From: Bacteroidota bacterium
Lineage (GTDB): Bacteria; Bacteroidota; Bacteroidia; Chitinophagales; Saprospiraceae
Direction: 5' to 3'
DNA: 64,000 nucleotides
Assembly: GCA_024743405.1 (NCBI GenBank)
Contig: JANSWP010000002.1
Span: 1 to 64,000, forward strand
The notes below the pieces were generated by a model. That model worked only from the letters and a program-made list of their open reading frames with translations. It had not been told where the DNA came from and ran no database searches. Position 1 is the first letter of the stretch; each line of letters begins with the position of its first letter. Below are positions 18,091-26,283 of the stretch, piece after piece. The position numbers and the translations under genes were made by a program.

Positions 18091-20535
18091 ATGTTCAAAA
18101 ATTACCTTAAAATTTCACTTCGTCAACTCGGTAAACATAAAGGTTATACAGTTATAAATATTCTTGGATTAGCCATTGGAATGGCATGTTGCTTATTGAT
18201 TTTGATGTATGTTCAAGATGAATTGAGTTATGATAAATTTCACAAGGATGGTGACCAGATTTATCGAATGTCATTAGAGCGGAAATATCCTGGTCGGTCT
18301 CGTTTTTATGCAATTATTCCTCAATCTTATGCTCACACCGTGGCGTCCGAATTTCCTGAAGTTGAAGAAGCGACCCGCCTTTTTTTCTTTCAAGGCACCT
18401 TAGCAATTAAACATAATGAGACACTTTATGAAGAAAAAAATCGAGTATGGGCAGATAGTAATTTCTTTCAATTTTTCGACTTCAAATTACTTAAAGGAGA
18501 AGCAAGTGAGATTTTGAAAAAACCAAATTCAGTGGTTTTGACAGAAGCGACCGCAAAAAAATATTTCGGAGATGAAAATCCTATCGGGAAAGTCTTAGAT
18601 ATTCCCCAAAATCCAAATGATTTATTAGTGACCGGCGTTTGTGAAAATTTACCAGAGAATAGTCATATGAAATTTGACATGGTGATTTCTTCGACAGCCT
18701 TGCAATTTCTCCAACAACCCAACTACTTGAATTTTTCAGCTTATTCCTATTTAAAGCTATCACCCAATGCTTCGCCTGAAACGTTGGAAAGTAAATTTCC
18801 AGACCTAGTCGTCAAATACGCTTCAGGACAGGTTCTGACCCAGTTTGGTGTCAACTATGAAGAATATCAAAATCAGGGAAATGGGTATCGTTATTTTTTA
18901 CAGCCCTTGCCTGAAATTTATTTAACATCTCAACTTGAATCAGAAATAAAACCGAATGGCAACAAAGCTCGCGTCTATATCTTTCTCGCTATTGCTATTT
19001 TAATATTGGTAATTGCATGTATCAATTTTATGAATTTAGCAACTGCTCGGTCTGCCGAAAGAGCAAAAGAAGTAGGGATACGAAAAACCTTAGGATCTGA
19101 CCGAAGAATAATTGCAGGACAATTTCTTATTGAGGCCGTGACCATTAGCCTTATCAGTACACTTTTAGCTTGGGCACTTTTGCAGTTTGCCATTCCTTTT
19201 TTCAATGAAATTGCCAATAAGAACTTCACACCCGCTCAAATCGTAAATTGGCAATATGTTCCTGGATTGATTGGTTTAGGACTCGTCGTTGGGCTGCTAG
19301 CAGGAAGCTATCCAGCATTTATTTTATCCAATTTTAAACCTTTGGAAGTTTTGCGTGGCAAATTCGCCTCGACAAATAAAGGAGCTGTTTTGCGAAATTC
19401 TTTAGTCGTTTTTCAATTCGCGATTTCGGTATTTCTAATTATTGCAACCATTGTCGTTTATCGCCAGTTAGAATTCATGCAAAACAAAGAATTGGGCTTC
19501 AATAAGGAACATCTTTTGACAATTCGAGGTGCATTTGGAATGACAAAAGAAGATAATGAAACTTTTAAAAATGAATTAAAAAACCTCTCAGGAATCAAAG
19601 CTGTCAGTGGTTGTAACAATCAACCTGGGGATAATTATTTTGGAATGTCTTTTCAGCCAAAAGGTGCCACAGAAATGACTACAGGTAGTGGACTAATAGT
19701 AGATGAAGGATATATTGAATGCATGGATATGGAAATTGTGACTGGTCGAAGTTTTTCGGAGGAGTTTATGGATACGCTGTCAGTTATTGTTAATGAAGCG
19801 GCAATCGCAGAAATGGAATTGATTGACCCAATTGGAAAATCCATCACTTCTAATGATCAGTTTTTAAATCCGAACCCCAATGAACCTTCTGTTTATAAAA
19901 TCGTCGGAGTAGTTAAAGACTTTCATTTTCAGTCCTTACATCAAGTCATTTCACCACTCTTTTTAATTCACAATCAGAGAAGTTTCACACCTGGTGTTGA
20001 TGGGTTAATTACAGTGAGAATGAACCCTCCAAATTTTCAAGAAACCATTAGTAACATAGAAGGACTTTGGCAAAAATTTCAACCAGAGCAGCCGTTCAAT
20101 TATGCTTTTCTGGATAATGATTGGGCAAAACTTTATGAGAAAGAAATGGATTCTCGGAGGGTCTTGAGTGTCTTCTCAATCATCGCCATTTTTATAGCCT
20201 GTATGGGACTTTTAGGATTAGCAGCTTATATTACACAACAGCGAACCAAAGAAATTGGCATCAGAAAAGTACTCGGCGCAACAACAGAAAATATTGTGAC
20301 TTTACTCTCCAAAGATTTCCTAAAACTGGTTGCCATTGCATTAGTTGTTGCCTCTCCCATTGCTTGGTGGTTTGGGCAAAAATGGCTTTCCGATTTTGCT
20401 TATCGAATCGAAATTGACTGGTGGATTTTTGCTTTTGCAGGTCTTTTAGCTGTAGCAATTGCCTTTTTCACCGTGAGCTATCAGAGTATTCGTGCCGCAT
20501 TAGCAAATCCGATTAATTCTTTAAAAGATGAATAA
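18091..20535 (+). CDS. FtsX/MacB-type ABC transporter permease, eight-helix form
   Basis: This protein of about 814 residues starts at the ATG at 18091; the frame opens with a TTG two codons earlier. It begins MFKNYLKISLRQLGKHKGYTVINILGL, the standard start of Bacteroidota MacB-like permeases. A first helix is followed by a periplasmic MacB_PCD domain (about 45-245), FtsX helices near 290-415, a second periplasmic domain, and a last FtsX block containing RTKEIGIRKVLGATTENIV and ending NPINSLKDE. Such permeases act with a separate ATPase in lipoprotein or peptide handling or stress signalling. No ATPase gene is adjacent, which is usual for these orphan permeases. The substrate is unknown. Confidence 0.9.
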   Translation: MFKNYLKISLRQLGKHKGYTVINILGLAIGMACCLLILMYVQDELSYDKFHKDGDQIYRMSLERKYPGRSRFYAIIPQSYAHTVASEFPEVEEATRLFFFQGTLAIKHNETLYEEKNRVWADSNFFQFFDFKLLKGEASEILKKPNSVVLTEATAKKYFGDENPIGKVLDIPQNPNDLLVTGVCENLPENSHMKFDMVISSTALQFLQQPNYLNFSAYSYLKLSPNASPETLESKFPDLVVKYASGQVLTQFGVNYEEYQNQGNGYRYFLQPLPEIYLTSQLESEIKPNGNKARVYIFLAIAILILVIACINFMNLATARSAERAKEVGIRKTLGSDRRIIAGQFLIEAVTISLISTLLAWALLQFAIPFFNEIANKNFTPAQIVNWQYVPGLIGLGLVVGLLAGSYPAFILSNFKPLEVLRGKFASTNKGAVLRNSLVVFQFAISVFLIIATIVVYRQLEFMQNKELGFNKEHLLTIRGAFGMTKEDNETFKNELKNLSGIKAVSGCNNQPGDNYFGMSFQPKGATEMTTGSGLIVDEGYIECMDMEIVTGRSFSEEFMDTLSVIVNEAAIAEMELIDPIGKSITSNDQFLNPNPNEPSVYKIVGVVKDFHFQSLHQVISPLFLIHNQRSFTPGVDGLITVRMNPPNFQETISNIEGLWQKFQPEQPFNYAFLDNDWAKLYEKEMDSRRVLSVFSIIAIFIACMGLLGLAAYITQQRTKEIGIRKVLGATTENIVTLLSKDFLKLVAIALVVASPIAWWFGQKWLSDFAYRIEIDWWIFAFAGLLAVAIAFFTVSYQSIRAALANPINSLKDE

Positions 20536-20567
20536 CGGTAAGGTATTAGTCTCTAAGTAAGAGAACA

Positions 20568-20609
20568 AAAATAAAGTTGTCTTAAGAGTATTTAGGACAA
20601 CTTTATTTT
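20568..20609. terminator. Bidirectional intrinsic terminator
   Basis: AAAATAAAGTTGTC and its partner GACAACTTTATTTT form a 14-bp stem between the convergent permease and ATP-grasp genes. A-rich and T-rich flanks serve as tails in both directions. Confidence 0.85.
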
Positions 20610-21499
20610 CCTCTTTTTAGCGTTTTATAAAATGTATTCTTATTAGCATTATCAGGTAACCCTGCTACTTGACCATCACCCAATTCTATAATTATCCATT
20701 CACCATTTTTCCGTTTGGCTATATCCACTGTAAAAAAATTACTATCTATTGCGGGAATTAGTTCTTTTAAAAAATCAATGTTAGGTCTAACACTTTCATA
20801 ATCACCTTCATCCCAATAATTGAATGAAGCTATAACTTTTCCATATAAAATGAATAAGCGAAATTCTTTAGTTAAAGGCATTCCACTTTTTGAATGATTG
20901 GTCAATTTTTCCAGTTCCACAAATTCCCGAAAAACTAGACCTTCATTTATATCAGAACCTTGTAATTCCAAGAACTTAGCTATTACGGATTCTACTTTTT
21001 CTAAATCACTTGCATCAGGAATAAAACAAGCTTCATCCCAATAATGCTTTTGAGATTTCACATAATCTTTTAAAATAATTGGACTTGATCCAAAGCTATT
21101 AAGTTCATCTTGAAATTTCCTAATGTCAAAAGGGATATCCAGCTTCTTGAAAGTCGTTTTTGGCGTAAACGCTTTTATCACATGATAACTCTCTGGTAAA
21201 TAATGGCAAAATATATATTCATGAAGGCTATTAATAAGTTCAACCTTTTTCTTCAAAAGTCCCTCATAAAGTAGGATATATTGGCTTGGTTTCAACATCC
21301 ATCCTCGATAAATTCCAACCTCTTCTTCATCGGAAGGTTTGACCCTTCGTAATGCCATATCAATATTTCCTTTTTTCAATTCTTCAAAACTTATCAACGA
21401 AATAGAAAGTGAATCCTGCTCTGCAAAAGAGTATTCTTCTGCATACATATAATCAACTTCTTTGGGGTTAAATCCATTATCGCAAAAAATTATCCGCAT
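20603..21499 (-). CDS. ATP-grasp domain protein (DUF4343 type)
   Basis: A 298-residue soluble protein. The C-terminal half carries features of the ATP-grasp family DUF4343: PIILKDYVKSQKHYWDEACF (ATP-binding Lys), GLVFREFVELE, EFRLFILYGKVIA, and the terminal metal-binding IIELGDGQVAGLP. Family members join a carboxylate to an amine or thiol using ATP. The N-terminal part (MRIIFCDNGFNPKEVDYMY) has a Rossmann-like beginning. No ligand-specific motif is readable, and neighbours give no pathway. A palindromic element (copy C) lies directly upstream. Confidence 0.8.
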   Translation of the reverse strand: MRIIFCDNGFNPKEVDYMYAEEYSFAEQDSLSISLISFEELKKGNIDMALRRVKPSDEEEVGIYRGWMLKPSQYILLYEGLLKKKVELINSLHEYIFCHYLPESYHVIKAFTPKTTFKKLDIPFDIRKFQDELNSFGSSPIILKDYVKSQKHYWDEACFIPDASDLEKVESVIAKFLELQGSDINEGLVFREFVELEKLTNHSKSGMPLTKEFRLFILYGKVIASFNYWDEGDYESVRPNIDFLKELIPAIDSNFFTVDIAKRKNGEWIIIELGDGQVAGLPDNANKNTFYKTLKRGK

Positions 21500-21528
21500 T
21501 ATCTTTATTTGTCTTAAAATTAAATGCT

Positions 21529-21697
21529 TAGGGAAGAGGAAATAAATATGCTACCCAAATTTTAGGAAGTTAATTTTTCTTGAGACGAGGCAAAAAACAC
21601 AGACATACCCGAAGGTATGGCAAGTATTTTTAACGATGCATAAAGGAAAAATAACAAGTAAAATGGGCAGGTTATATTTTTCCTCCCTCCTCCCTTA
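21529..21697 (+). repeat. Palindromic intergenic element, copy C
   Basis: A 169-bp imperfect palindrome in plus orientation, with arms TTAGGGAAGAGGAAATAAAT and a right end reading TATTTTTCCTCCCTCCTCCC. The central hairpin is CATACCCGAAGGTATG. The inner arms match copy B almost exactly. It sits in the divergent gap between the ATP-grasp and scoA genes, so here it is 5' of both genes. Confidence 0.85.
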
Positions 21698-21798
21698 AAA
21701 AATAAAATAACTAATCTCTAAAGAAAACCGTTCAAAAATAAAAATCAACTTTTTAATCAAACTTTCTACATTAATCAACCATTAAAAACAAATCTTCC

Positions 21799-21806
21799 TA
21801 TTTTTG
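21799..21806 (+). promoter_or_regulatory. -7 promoter element of scoAB
   Basis: TATTTTTG matches the Bacteroidota -7 consensus TAnnTTTG, 48 bases ahead of the preferred scoA start at 21855. No exact TTTG -33 box is found 19-23 bases upstream. The position means that the TTG at 21804 cannot be the translation start. Confidence 0.5.
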
Positions 21807-21854
21807 GCAACCTCAAATTTTCAAAAGAGGTTTAATTCAAAAAATCTTCATTTT

Positions 21855-22553
21855 ATGAATAAAGTTGTAAAAAATGCCGAGGAGGCAATTCAAGGAATTA
21901 AAGATGATATGACCCTGATGGTTGGTGGATTTGGGCTGTGTGGAATTCCTGAAAACTGTATCACAGCCTTGGTTAAATCCGGAATTAAAGGACTGACCTG
22001 TATCTCTAATAATGCTGGAGTTGATAATTTTGGCTTAGGCTTACTATTACAAAATCGACAAATCCGAAAAATGATTTCCTCCTATGTTGGAGAAAACGCT
22101 GAATTTGCTCGGCAAATGTTGAAAGGGGAATTGGAAGTTGATTTAATTCCACAAGGTTCTTTGGCCGCCCGATGTCAGGCAGCAGGCATGGGCGTTCCTG
22201 CTTTTTTTACGCCAGCAGGCTATGGAACAGAAGTAGCAGAAGGTAAAGAAGTTCGTTGGTTCAACGGCAAACCACATATTTTAGAAGCCGCATTGGAGGC
22301 TGATTTTGCTTTGGTAAAAGCTTGGAAAGGAGACCGTTTTGGCAACCTTATTTATAAAGGCACCGCTCGAAATTTCAACCCTGCAATGGCAATGGGAGGG
22401 AAAATAACCATTGCTGAAGTGGAAGAATTAGTTGAACCTGGAGTTTTAGATCCAAACTTCATTCATACACCTGGCGTTTTTGTTCAAAGAATTTTCCAAG
22501 GCGAGGTATATGAAAAGAGAATCGAACAAAGAACCGTTCGGAGTAAAAATTAA
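21855..22553 (+). CDS. scoA: 3-oxoacid CoA-transferase subunit A
   Basis: The alpha subunit of a succinyl-CoA:3-oxoacid CoA-transferase, which moves CoA between succinyl-CoA and acetoacetate in ketone-body or short-chain acid metabolism. The 232-residue product starts MNKVVKNAEEAIQGIKD at the ATG at 21855. The longer frame from a TTG at 21804 overlaps the promoter box and is rejected. Family motifs are LMVGGFGLCGIPENCI, SNNAGVDNFGLGLLL, and FTPAGYGTEVAEGKE. The catalytic Glu lies in the partner subunit, encoded 55 bases downstream, so the two form one operon. Confidence 0.93.
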   Translation: MNKVVKNAEEAIQGIKDDMTLMVGGFGLCGIPENCITALVKSGIKGLTCISNNAGVDNFGLGLLLQNRQIRKMISSYVGENAEFARQMLKGELEVDLIPQGSLAARCQAAGMGVPAFFTPAGYGTEVAEGKEVRWFNGKPHILEAALEADFALVKAWKGDRFGNLIYKGTARNFNPAMAMGGKITIAEVEELVEPGVLDPNFIHTPGVFVQRIFQGEVYEKRIEQRTVRSKN

Positions 22554-22608
22554 TGCGTTCAAGAACGATTTAACAATACATTGTTCATCATTTATCATTC
22601 AAAAAAAC

Positions 22609-23265
22609 ATGTTAAATAGAAACGAAATAGCCCAAAGAATAGCCCAAGAATTACGCGATGGTTGGTATGTTAATTTAGGCATTGGAATTCCAACTTTGGT
22701 TGCCAATTATATCCCTGAAGGAATTAGTGTCGTTTTTCAATCCGAGAACGGAATTTTAGGAATGGGACCCTTCCCTTACGAAGGCGAAGAAGATGCTGAC
22801 TTGATTAATGCGGGAAAACAAACTATAACGGCAATGCCAGGGGCATCCATTTTTGATTCGGCAACAAGTTTTGCCATGATACGAGGAAAACATATTCAAT
22901 TGACCGTTTTAGGTGCCATGGAAGTTTCAGAAACTGGAGATATCGCCAACTGGAAAATCCCAGGAAAATTAGTCAAAGGGATGGGCGGTGCAATGGATTT
23001 GGTGGCTTCTGCCGACAATATTATTGTAGCAATGAACCACACGGATAAAAGAGGGAATTCAAAATTACTGAAAAATTGTACCCTACCATTAACGGGAGTT
23101 CGATGTGTAAAAAAAATCGTAACGAATATGGCGGTATTGGATGTTACGCCTAATGGATTCAAATTATTGGAAAGAGCTCCAGGCGTAAGCGTGGAAGATA
23201 TTCAAAAAGCGACTGCTGGAAAATTAATTATAGAAGGTGAAATCCCTGAAATAACAATCAATTAA
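22609..23265 (+). CDS. scoB: 3-oxoacid CoA-transferase subunit B
   Basis: The beta subunit of the CoA-transferase, 218 residues from the ATG at 22609 (MLNRNEIAQRIAQELRDG). The frame stays open upstream into scoA, but the conserved protein begins here. The catalytic Glu is in QSENGILGMGP, the site of the glutamyl-CoA thioester. GIGIPTLVANYIPEG and the late GVSVEDIQKATAGKLI are further family motifs. It is encoded directly after scoA. Palindromic copy D begins at its stop codon, so the 3' end of the scoAB mRNA would carry that hairpin. Confidence 0.93.
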   Translation: MLNRNEIAQRIAQELRDGWYVNLGIGIPTLVANYIPEGISVVFQSENGILGMGPFPYEGEEDADLINAGKQTITAMPGASIFDSATSFAMIRGKHIQLTVLGAMEVSETGDIANWKIPGKLVKGMGGAMDLVASADNIIVAMNHTDKRGNSKLLKNCTLPLTGVRCVKKIVTNMAVLDVTPNGFKLLERAPGVSVEDIQKATAGKLIIEGEIPEITIN

Positions 23266-23427
23266 AGGAGTAGGAAATAAATAACCTACCCATTTTACTT
23301 GCTCTTTTGCCTTCATTTTTCGTTAAAAATACTCGCCATACCTTTGGGTATGTCTGTGTTTTTTGCCTCAACTGAAAAAAAATTAGCTGTGCAAAATTTG
23401 AGTATCTTATTTATTCCCTACTCCCTA
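23263..23427 (-). repeat. Palindromic intergenic element, copy D
   Basis: A 165-bp imperfect palindrome in minus orientation whose first bases are the TAA stop codon of scoB. The outer arms are TAAAGGAGTAGGAAATAAAT and a right end reading TTATTTATTCCCTACTCCCTA. The central hairpin is CATACCTTTGGGTATG. Its inner arms match copy A (TTTTGCACAGCTA in the other orientation). Confidence 0.85.
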
Positions 23428-23438
23428 ATCCACGTTGT

Positions 23439-23474
23439 GAGCTATTCCAAATTTTCGAAAATTTGGAATAGCTC
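23439..23474. terminator. 36-bp perfect palindrome next to copy D
   Basis: GAGCTATTCCAAATTTTC followed by its exact reverse complement, with no spacer. It lies 11 bases beyond the end of palindromic copy D and may act as a terminator after scoAB. A short TTATTATTTT tail follows on the plus strand. Confidence 0.55.
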
Positions 23475-24112
23475 TTATTATTTTGAAATCAGCTCATAAG
23501 ACCTTCGAATCCAATCTATCAATTGCTCATTCAGATCTATAGGTTCATCAATAGAACCACATGAACCACGCGACTCTTAGAGGTTTGCAGACATTTTTTT
23601 ATAGGCGGAACACGCTCTAGCTTTCCTAAAAAAACTCAATATCTAACCATTCTTTCTTCACTTCCGAAATCAACAATTCAAACAAATCTGCTATTTACTG
23701 GCTCCGTTTTTCAAATAAATATTATTTGTCACTAATCGGCAAGTATGCATTTGATTAGCATTTCTAAAACTTCCATTACAGTCTGTACAAATCCACCTAA
23801 TGTTTTAAATTTCGGATCTATTCATACCAATTTTAACAGTCATTCTCGGTTTGGATTTCGAATAATATGTTCCATTCTGATAATGAATGAAATATAAAAT
23901 CGTGAATTATTTACAAATATTTTCAAAATACCACAATCAATTGATTGTCAGCAAAAAATACATCACGCCAAATCAAAACCGAGAATAGCTGCAATTTTAA
24001 CCAACTTCTTAAAATTATTTATAATAAGATTAAAAAAAGAAAAGAAAAACAATTAATTTCACTGATCAAACAAAAACATTTAATGTTATTTTCAAAACAA
24101 AACTAATAGATT
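23475..24112. other. Long non-coding gap with a possible gene remnant and a 145-bp inverted-repeat segment
   Basis: No intact gene is visible. On the minus strand about 33 codons are open (about 23478-23580), ending LNEQLIDWIRRSYELISK before a TAA. They have no start codon, so this may be a decayed gene end that I cannot assign. At 23842-23986 the segment is bounded by inverted repeats ATTCTCGGTTTgGATTT and AAATCaAAACCGAGAAT and contains a 14-bp palindrome (CAATCAATTGATTG). It lacks the core of the main repeat family. Confidence 0.4.
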
Positions 24113-24649
24113 ATGAAAAAGCAACTAATCGCTTCTCTTGTCGGAGGCATCATTCTATTTTTTTGGCAATTTCTATCATGGAGCATGCTTAATGTCCATG
24201 GAGCAGAAATGACCTACACCCCTAACGAAGACAAGATTCTTGAAGTTTTAAGTGAAAATTTGACGGAAGGATCCTATTTCTTACCGGGTATTCCTCCAGA
24301 AACTCCTTCGGAAGAACACGAAGCTCTCATGATGAGTAATATTGGTAAGCCTTGGGTACAAATTCAATATCATGAATCAATGAGTATGGCTATGGGGATG
24401 AATATGTTTAGAGCATTTGTGATTGATGTCTTAGCAATTTTCTTATTGACTTGGATACTTCTAAAAATTCCTAACCTGGACTTCAAAACAACTTTGCTTT
24501 CATCCTTAGCAGTTGGAGCTATTGGCTATCTAACTATTACCTATTTGAATGCTGTTTGGTTCGAAACGAATACCATAGGACATCTTATTGATCTTGTTGT
24601 ATCATGGGGATTGGTGGGCACTTGGCTAGGCTGGTATTTGAATCGTTGA
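24113..24649 (+). CDS. Conserved membrane protein of unknown function
   Basis: A 178-residue membrane protein. A first helix (MKKQLIASLVGGIILFFWQFL) is followed by an extracytoplasmic loop of about 75 residues rich in Glu and Pro (FLPGIPPETPSEEHEALMM), then three more helices (FVIDVLAIFLLTWILL, LLSSLAVGAIGYLTITY, LIDLVVSWGLVGTWLGW). I do not recognise a named family, though similar proteins with a WQFLSW start and an SMGMNMxR patch occur in Bacteroidota as hypothetical proteins. No catalytic motif is visible. Two hairpins follow (24665-24766), so it is probably a single-gene transcript. Confidence 0.7.
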   Translation: MKKQLIASLVGGIILFFWQFLSWSMLNVHGAEMTYTPNEDKILEVLSENLTEGSYFLPGIPPETPSEEHEALMMSNIGKPWVQIQYHESMSMAMGMNMFRAFVIDVLAIFLLTWILLKIPNLDFKTTLLSSLAVGAIGYLTITYLNAVWFETNTIGHLIDLVVSWGLVGTWLGWYLNR

Positions 24650-24664
24650 TTTTTGGATGAACTA

Positions 24665-24720
24665 AGTAACGCCAAAAGAATAACTTGATCATCTGGACGA
24701 CTTATTCTTTTTGTGTTACT
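24665..24720. repeat. Inverted repeat after the membrane protein gene
   Basis: The arms AGTAACgCcAAAAGAATAA and TTATTCTTTTtGtGTTACT pair over 17 of 19 positions, with 18 bases between them. No T-tract follows directly. A second, canonical terminator lies 6 bases further on. Confidence 0.6.
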
Positions 24721-24726
24721 AAGCAT

Positions 24727-24766
24727 AAAAAAGGTGAAAATCTGAGTTGATTTTCACCTTTTTTTC
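24727..24766. terminator. Bidirectional intrinsic terminator
   Basis: AAAAAAGGTGAAAATC and GATTTTCACCTTTTTT form a 16-bp stem with a six-base loop and A/T tails on both sides. It separates the convergent membrane protein and lipoamide dehydrogenase genes. Confidence 0.92.
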
Positions 24767-24800
24767 TTTACTAACTCCGAACGCTAAATTTGACTTACAA

Positions 24801-26204
24801 TTAAATATGTATTGGACGGTTATCAGTCGCAGCCAAAGCAGCTTCCTTCATCGCCTCTGTATAGGTTGGATGTGCATGTGACATACGCGAAATATCTTCC
24901 GCCGAAGCCCTAAACTCCATCGCTACCACTGCCTCTGCAATCATATCTGCAGCTCGTGCGCCAACCATATGTACACCTAGAATTTCATCCGTTTCTTTGT
25001 GCGCCAAGACTTTCACCATCCCTTCGACATCTGTACTCGCACGTGCGCGCCCCAAAGCTTTCATAGGGAATTTTCCAGATTTATAAGGAACTCCAGCCTC
25101 TTTTAATTGTTCTTCCGTTTTTCCAACAGCAGCAACCTCTGGCCAAGTGTAAACGACTCCGGGAATTAAATTATAATCGACATGAGGCTTTTGACCGGCT
25201 ATTGTTTCTGCCACAAATGTACCTTCTTCTTCAGCCTTATGGGCCAACATCATTCCTTTTATCACATCTCCAATAGCATAAATGCCAGACACGTTAGTTT
25301 CAAGATGCTCATTAACCTTGATTCGTCCTCGTTCGTCCAACTCTACCCCAATATTTTCTAACCCTAGATTATCCGTATAGGGTTTTCGCCCGATTGCAAC
25401 CAAACAATAGTCTGCCTCCAATTCAAAAGTCGTATCCGTATCGCGTTTCTGAACTTCAATTTTCACTTTTGTCTTTAATCCTTTTACCGTATTAACTTTA
25501 TGTTTCAAATGAAATTTTACCCCTAACTTTTTCAATGCCCGCATTAATTCTCGACTACAATCTTTGTCCATTCCGGCAATAATTCGATCCATAAATTCTA
25601 CAACCTCCACCTCCGTTCCCAATCGCGCATATACTGACCCCAGTTCTAATCCAATTACACCTCCACCAATAACCACCATTCTTTTAGGCACCTTATCTAT
25701 ATTAAGGGCTTCTGTAGACGTAATGACTCTATTTTTATCATAATTAAAAGGAGCTGGAGTGATGGGCTTTGAACCTGTTGCAATAATCACTTTCTCCGTT
25801 TCAATTTGCTCTGTTTTACCATCCTCTTTAGCAATGCTTATTGTACTTTTATTAATGAAAGATCCATGACCAGTGTGAACTGTAATTTTATTTTTCTTCA
25901 TTAAAAAGTCTAATCCTCCTACGGTCTGTTCTACTACCTCATTTTTACGCTTAATCATTTGAGGCATATTAATTTCTAAATCTTTCAAATTGATTCCATG
26001 CATCTCAAACTTGTCCTTCGCGTTATGATAATGCTCCGAAGAATCTAATAATGCTTTTGACGGAATACAGCCCACATTTAAGCAGGTTCCACCAAGTGTA
26101 TTATATCGCTCAATGATTGCTGTTTTCAACCCTAATTGAGCACATCTAATTGCGGCAACATATCCGCCAGGTCCAGATCCAATGACTGTAACGTCGTATT
26201 TCAT
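24801..26204 (-). CDS. lpdA: Dihydrolipoamide dehydrogenase
   Basis: The E3 component of pyruvate and 2-oxoglutarate dehydrogenase complexes, which re-oxidises dihydrolipoamide using FAD and NAD. It has 467 residues, the normal length. The N-terminal FAD motif is IGSGPGGYVAAIRCAQLG. The redox disulfide is in GGTCLNVGCIPSKALL. The NAD-binding motif is VIGGGVIGLELGSVYARLG. A second FAD motif reads YAIGDVIKG, and the C-terminal active-site base His lies in HAHPTYTEAMKEAAL. No E1 or E2 gene is adjacent, so this is a stand-alone E3 gene, as is common in Bacteroidota. Confidence 0.97.
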   Translation of the reverse strand: MKYDVTVIGSGPGGYVAAIRCAQLGLKTAIIERYNTLGGTCLNVGCIPSKALLDSSEHYHNAKDKFEMHGINLKDLEINMPQMIKRKNEVVEQTVGGLDFLMKKNKITVHTGHGSFINKSTISIAKEDGKTEQIETEKVIIATGSKPITPAPFNYDKNRVITSTEALNIDKVPKRMVVIGGGVIGLELGSVYARLGTEVEVVEFMDRIIAGMDKDCSRELMRALKKLGVKFHLKHKVNTVKGLKTKVKIEVQKRDTDTTFELEADYCLVAIGRKPYTDNLGLENIGVELDERGRIKVNEHLETNVSGIYAIGDVIKGMMLAHKAEEEGTFVAETIAGQKPHVDYNLIPGVVYTWPEVAAVGKTEEQLKEAGVPYKSGKFPMKALGRARASTDVEGMVKVLAHKETDEILGVHMVGARAADMIAEAVVAMEFRASAEDISRMSHAHPTYTEAMKEAALAATDNRPIHI

Positions 26205-26283
26205 TTATATTAATTCAAATAAAGATTAGATCTCAATAATTGGCATGAAGACAAATTAATTATTGAAGCCTAATCGCCAAATT

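Noticed and set aside
23299-23499. 66-codon plus-strand frame after scoB
   Set aside because: It is made almost entirely of palindromic copy D and the 36-bp palindrome, so it is repeat sequence rather than a gene.
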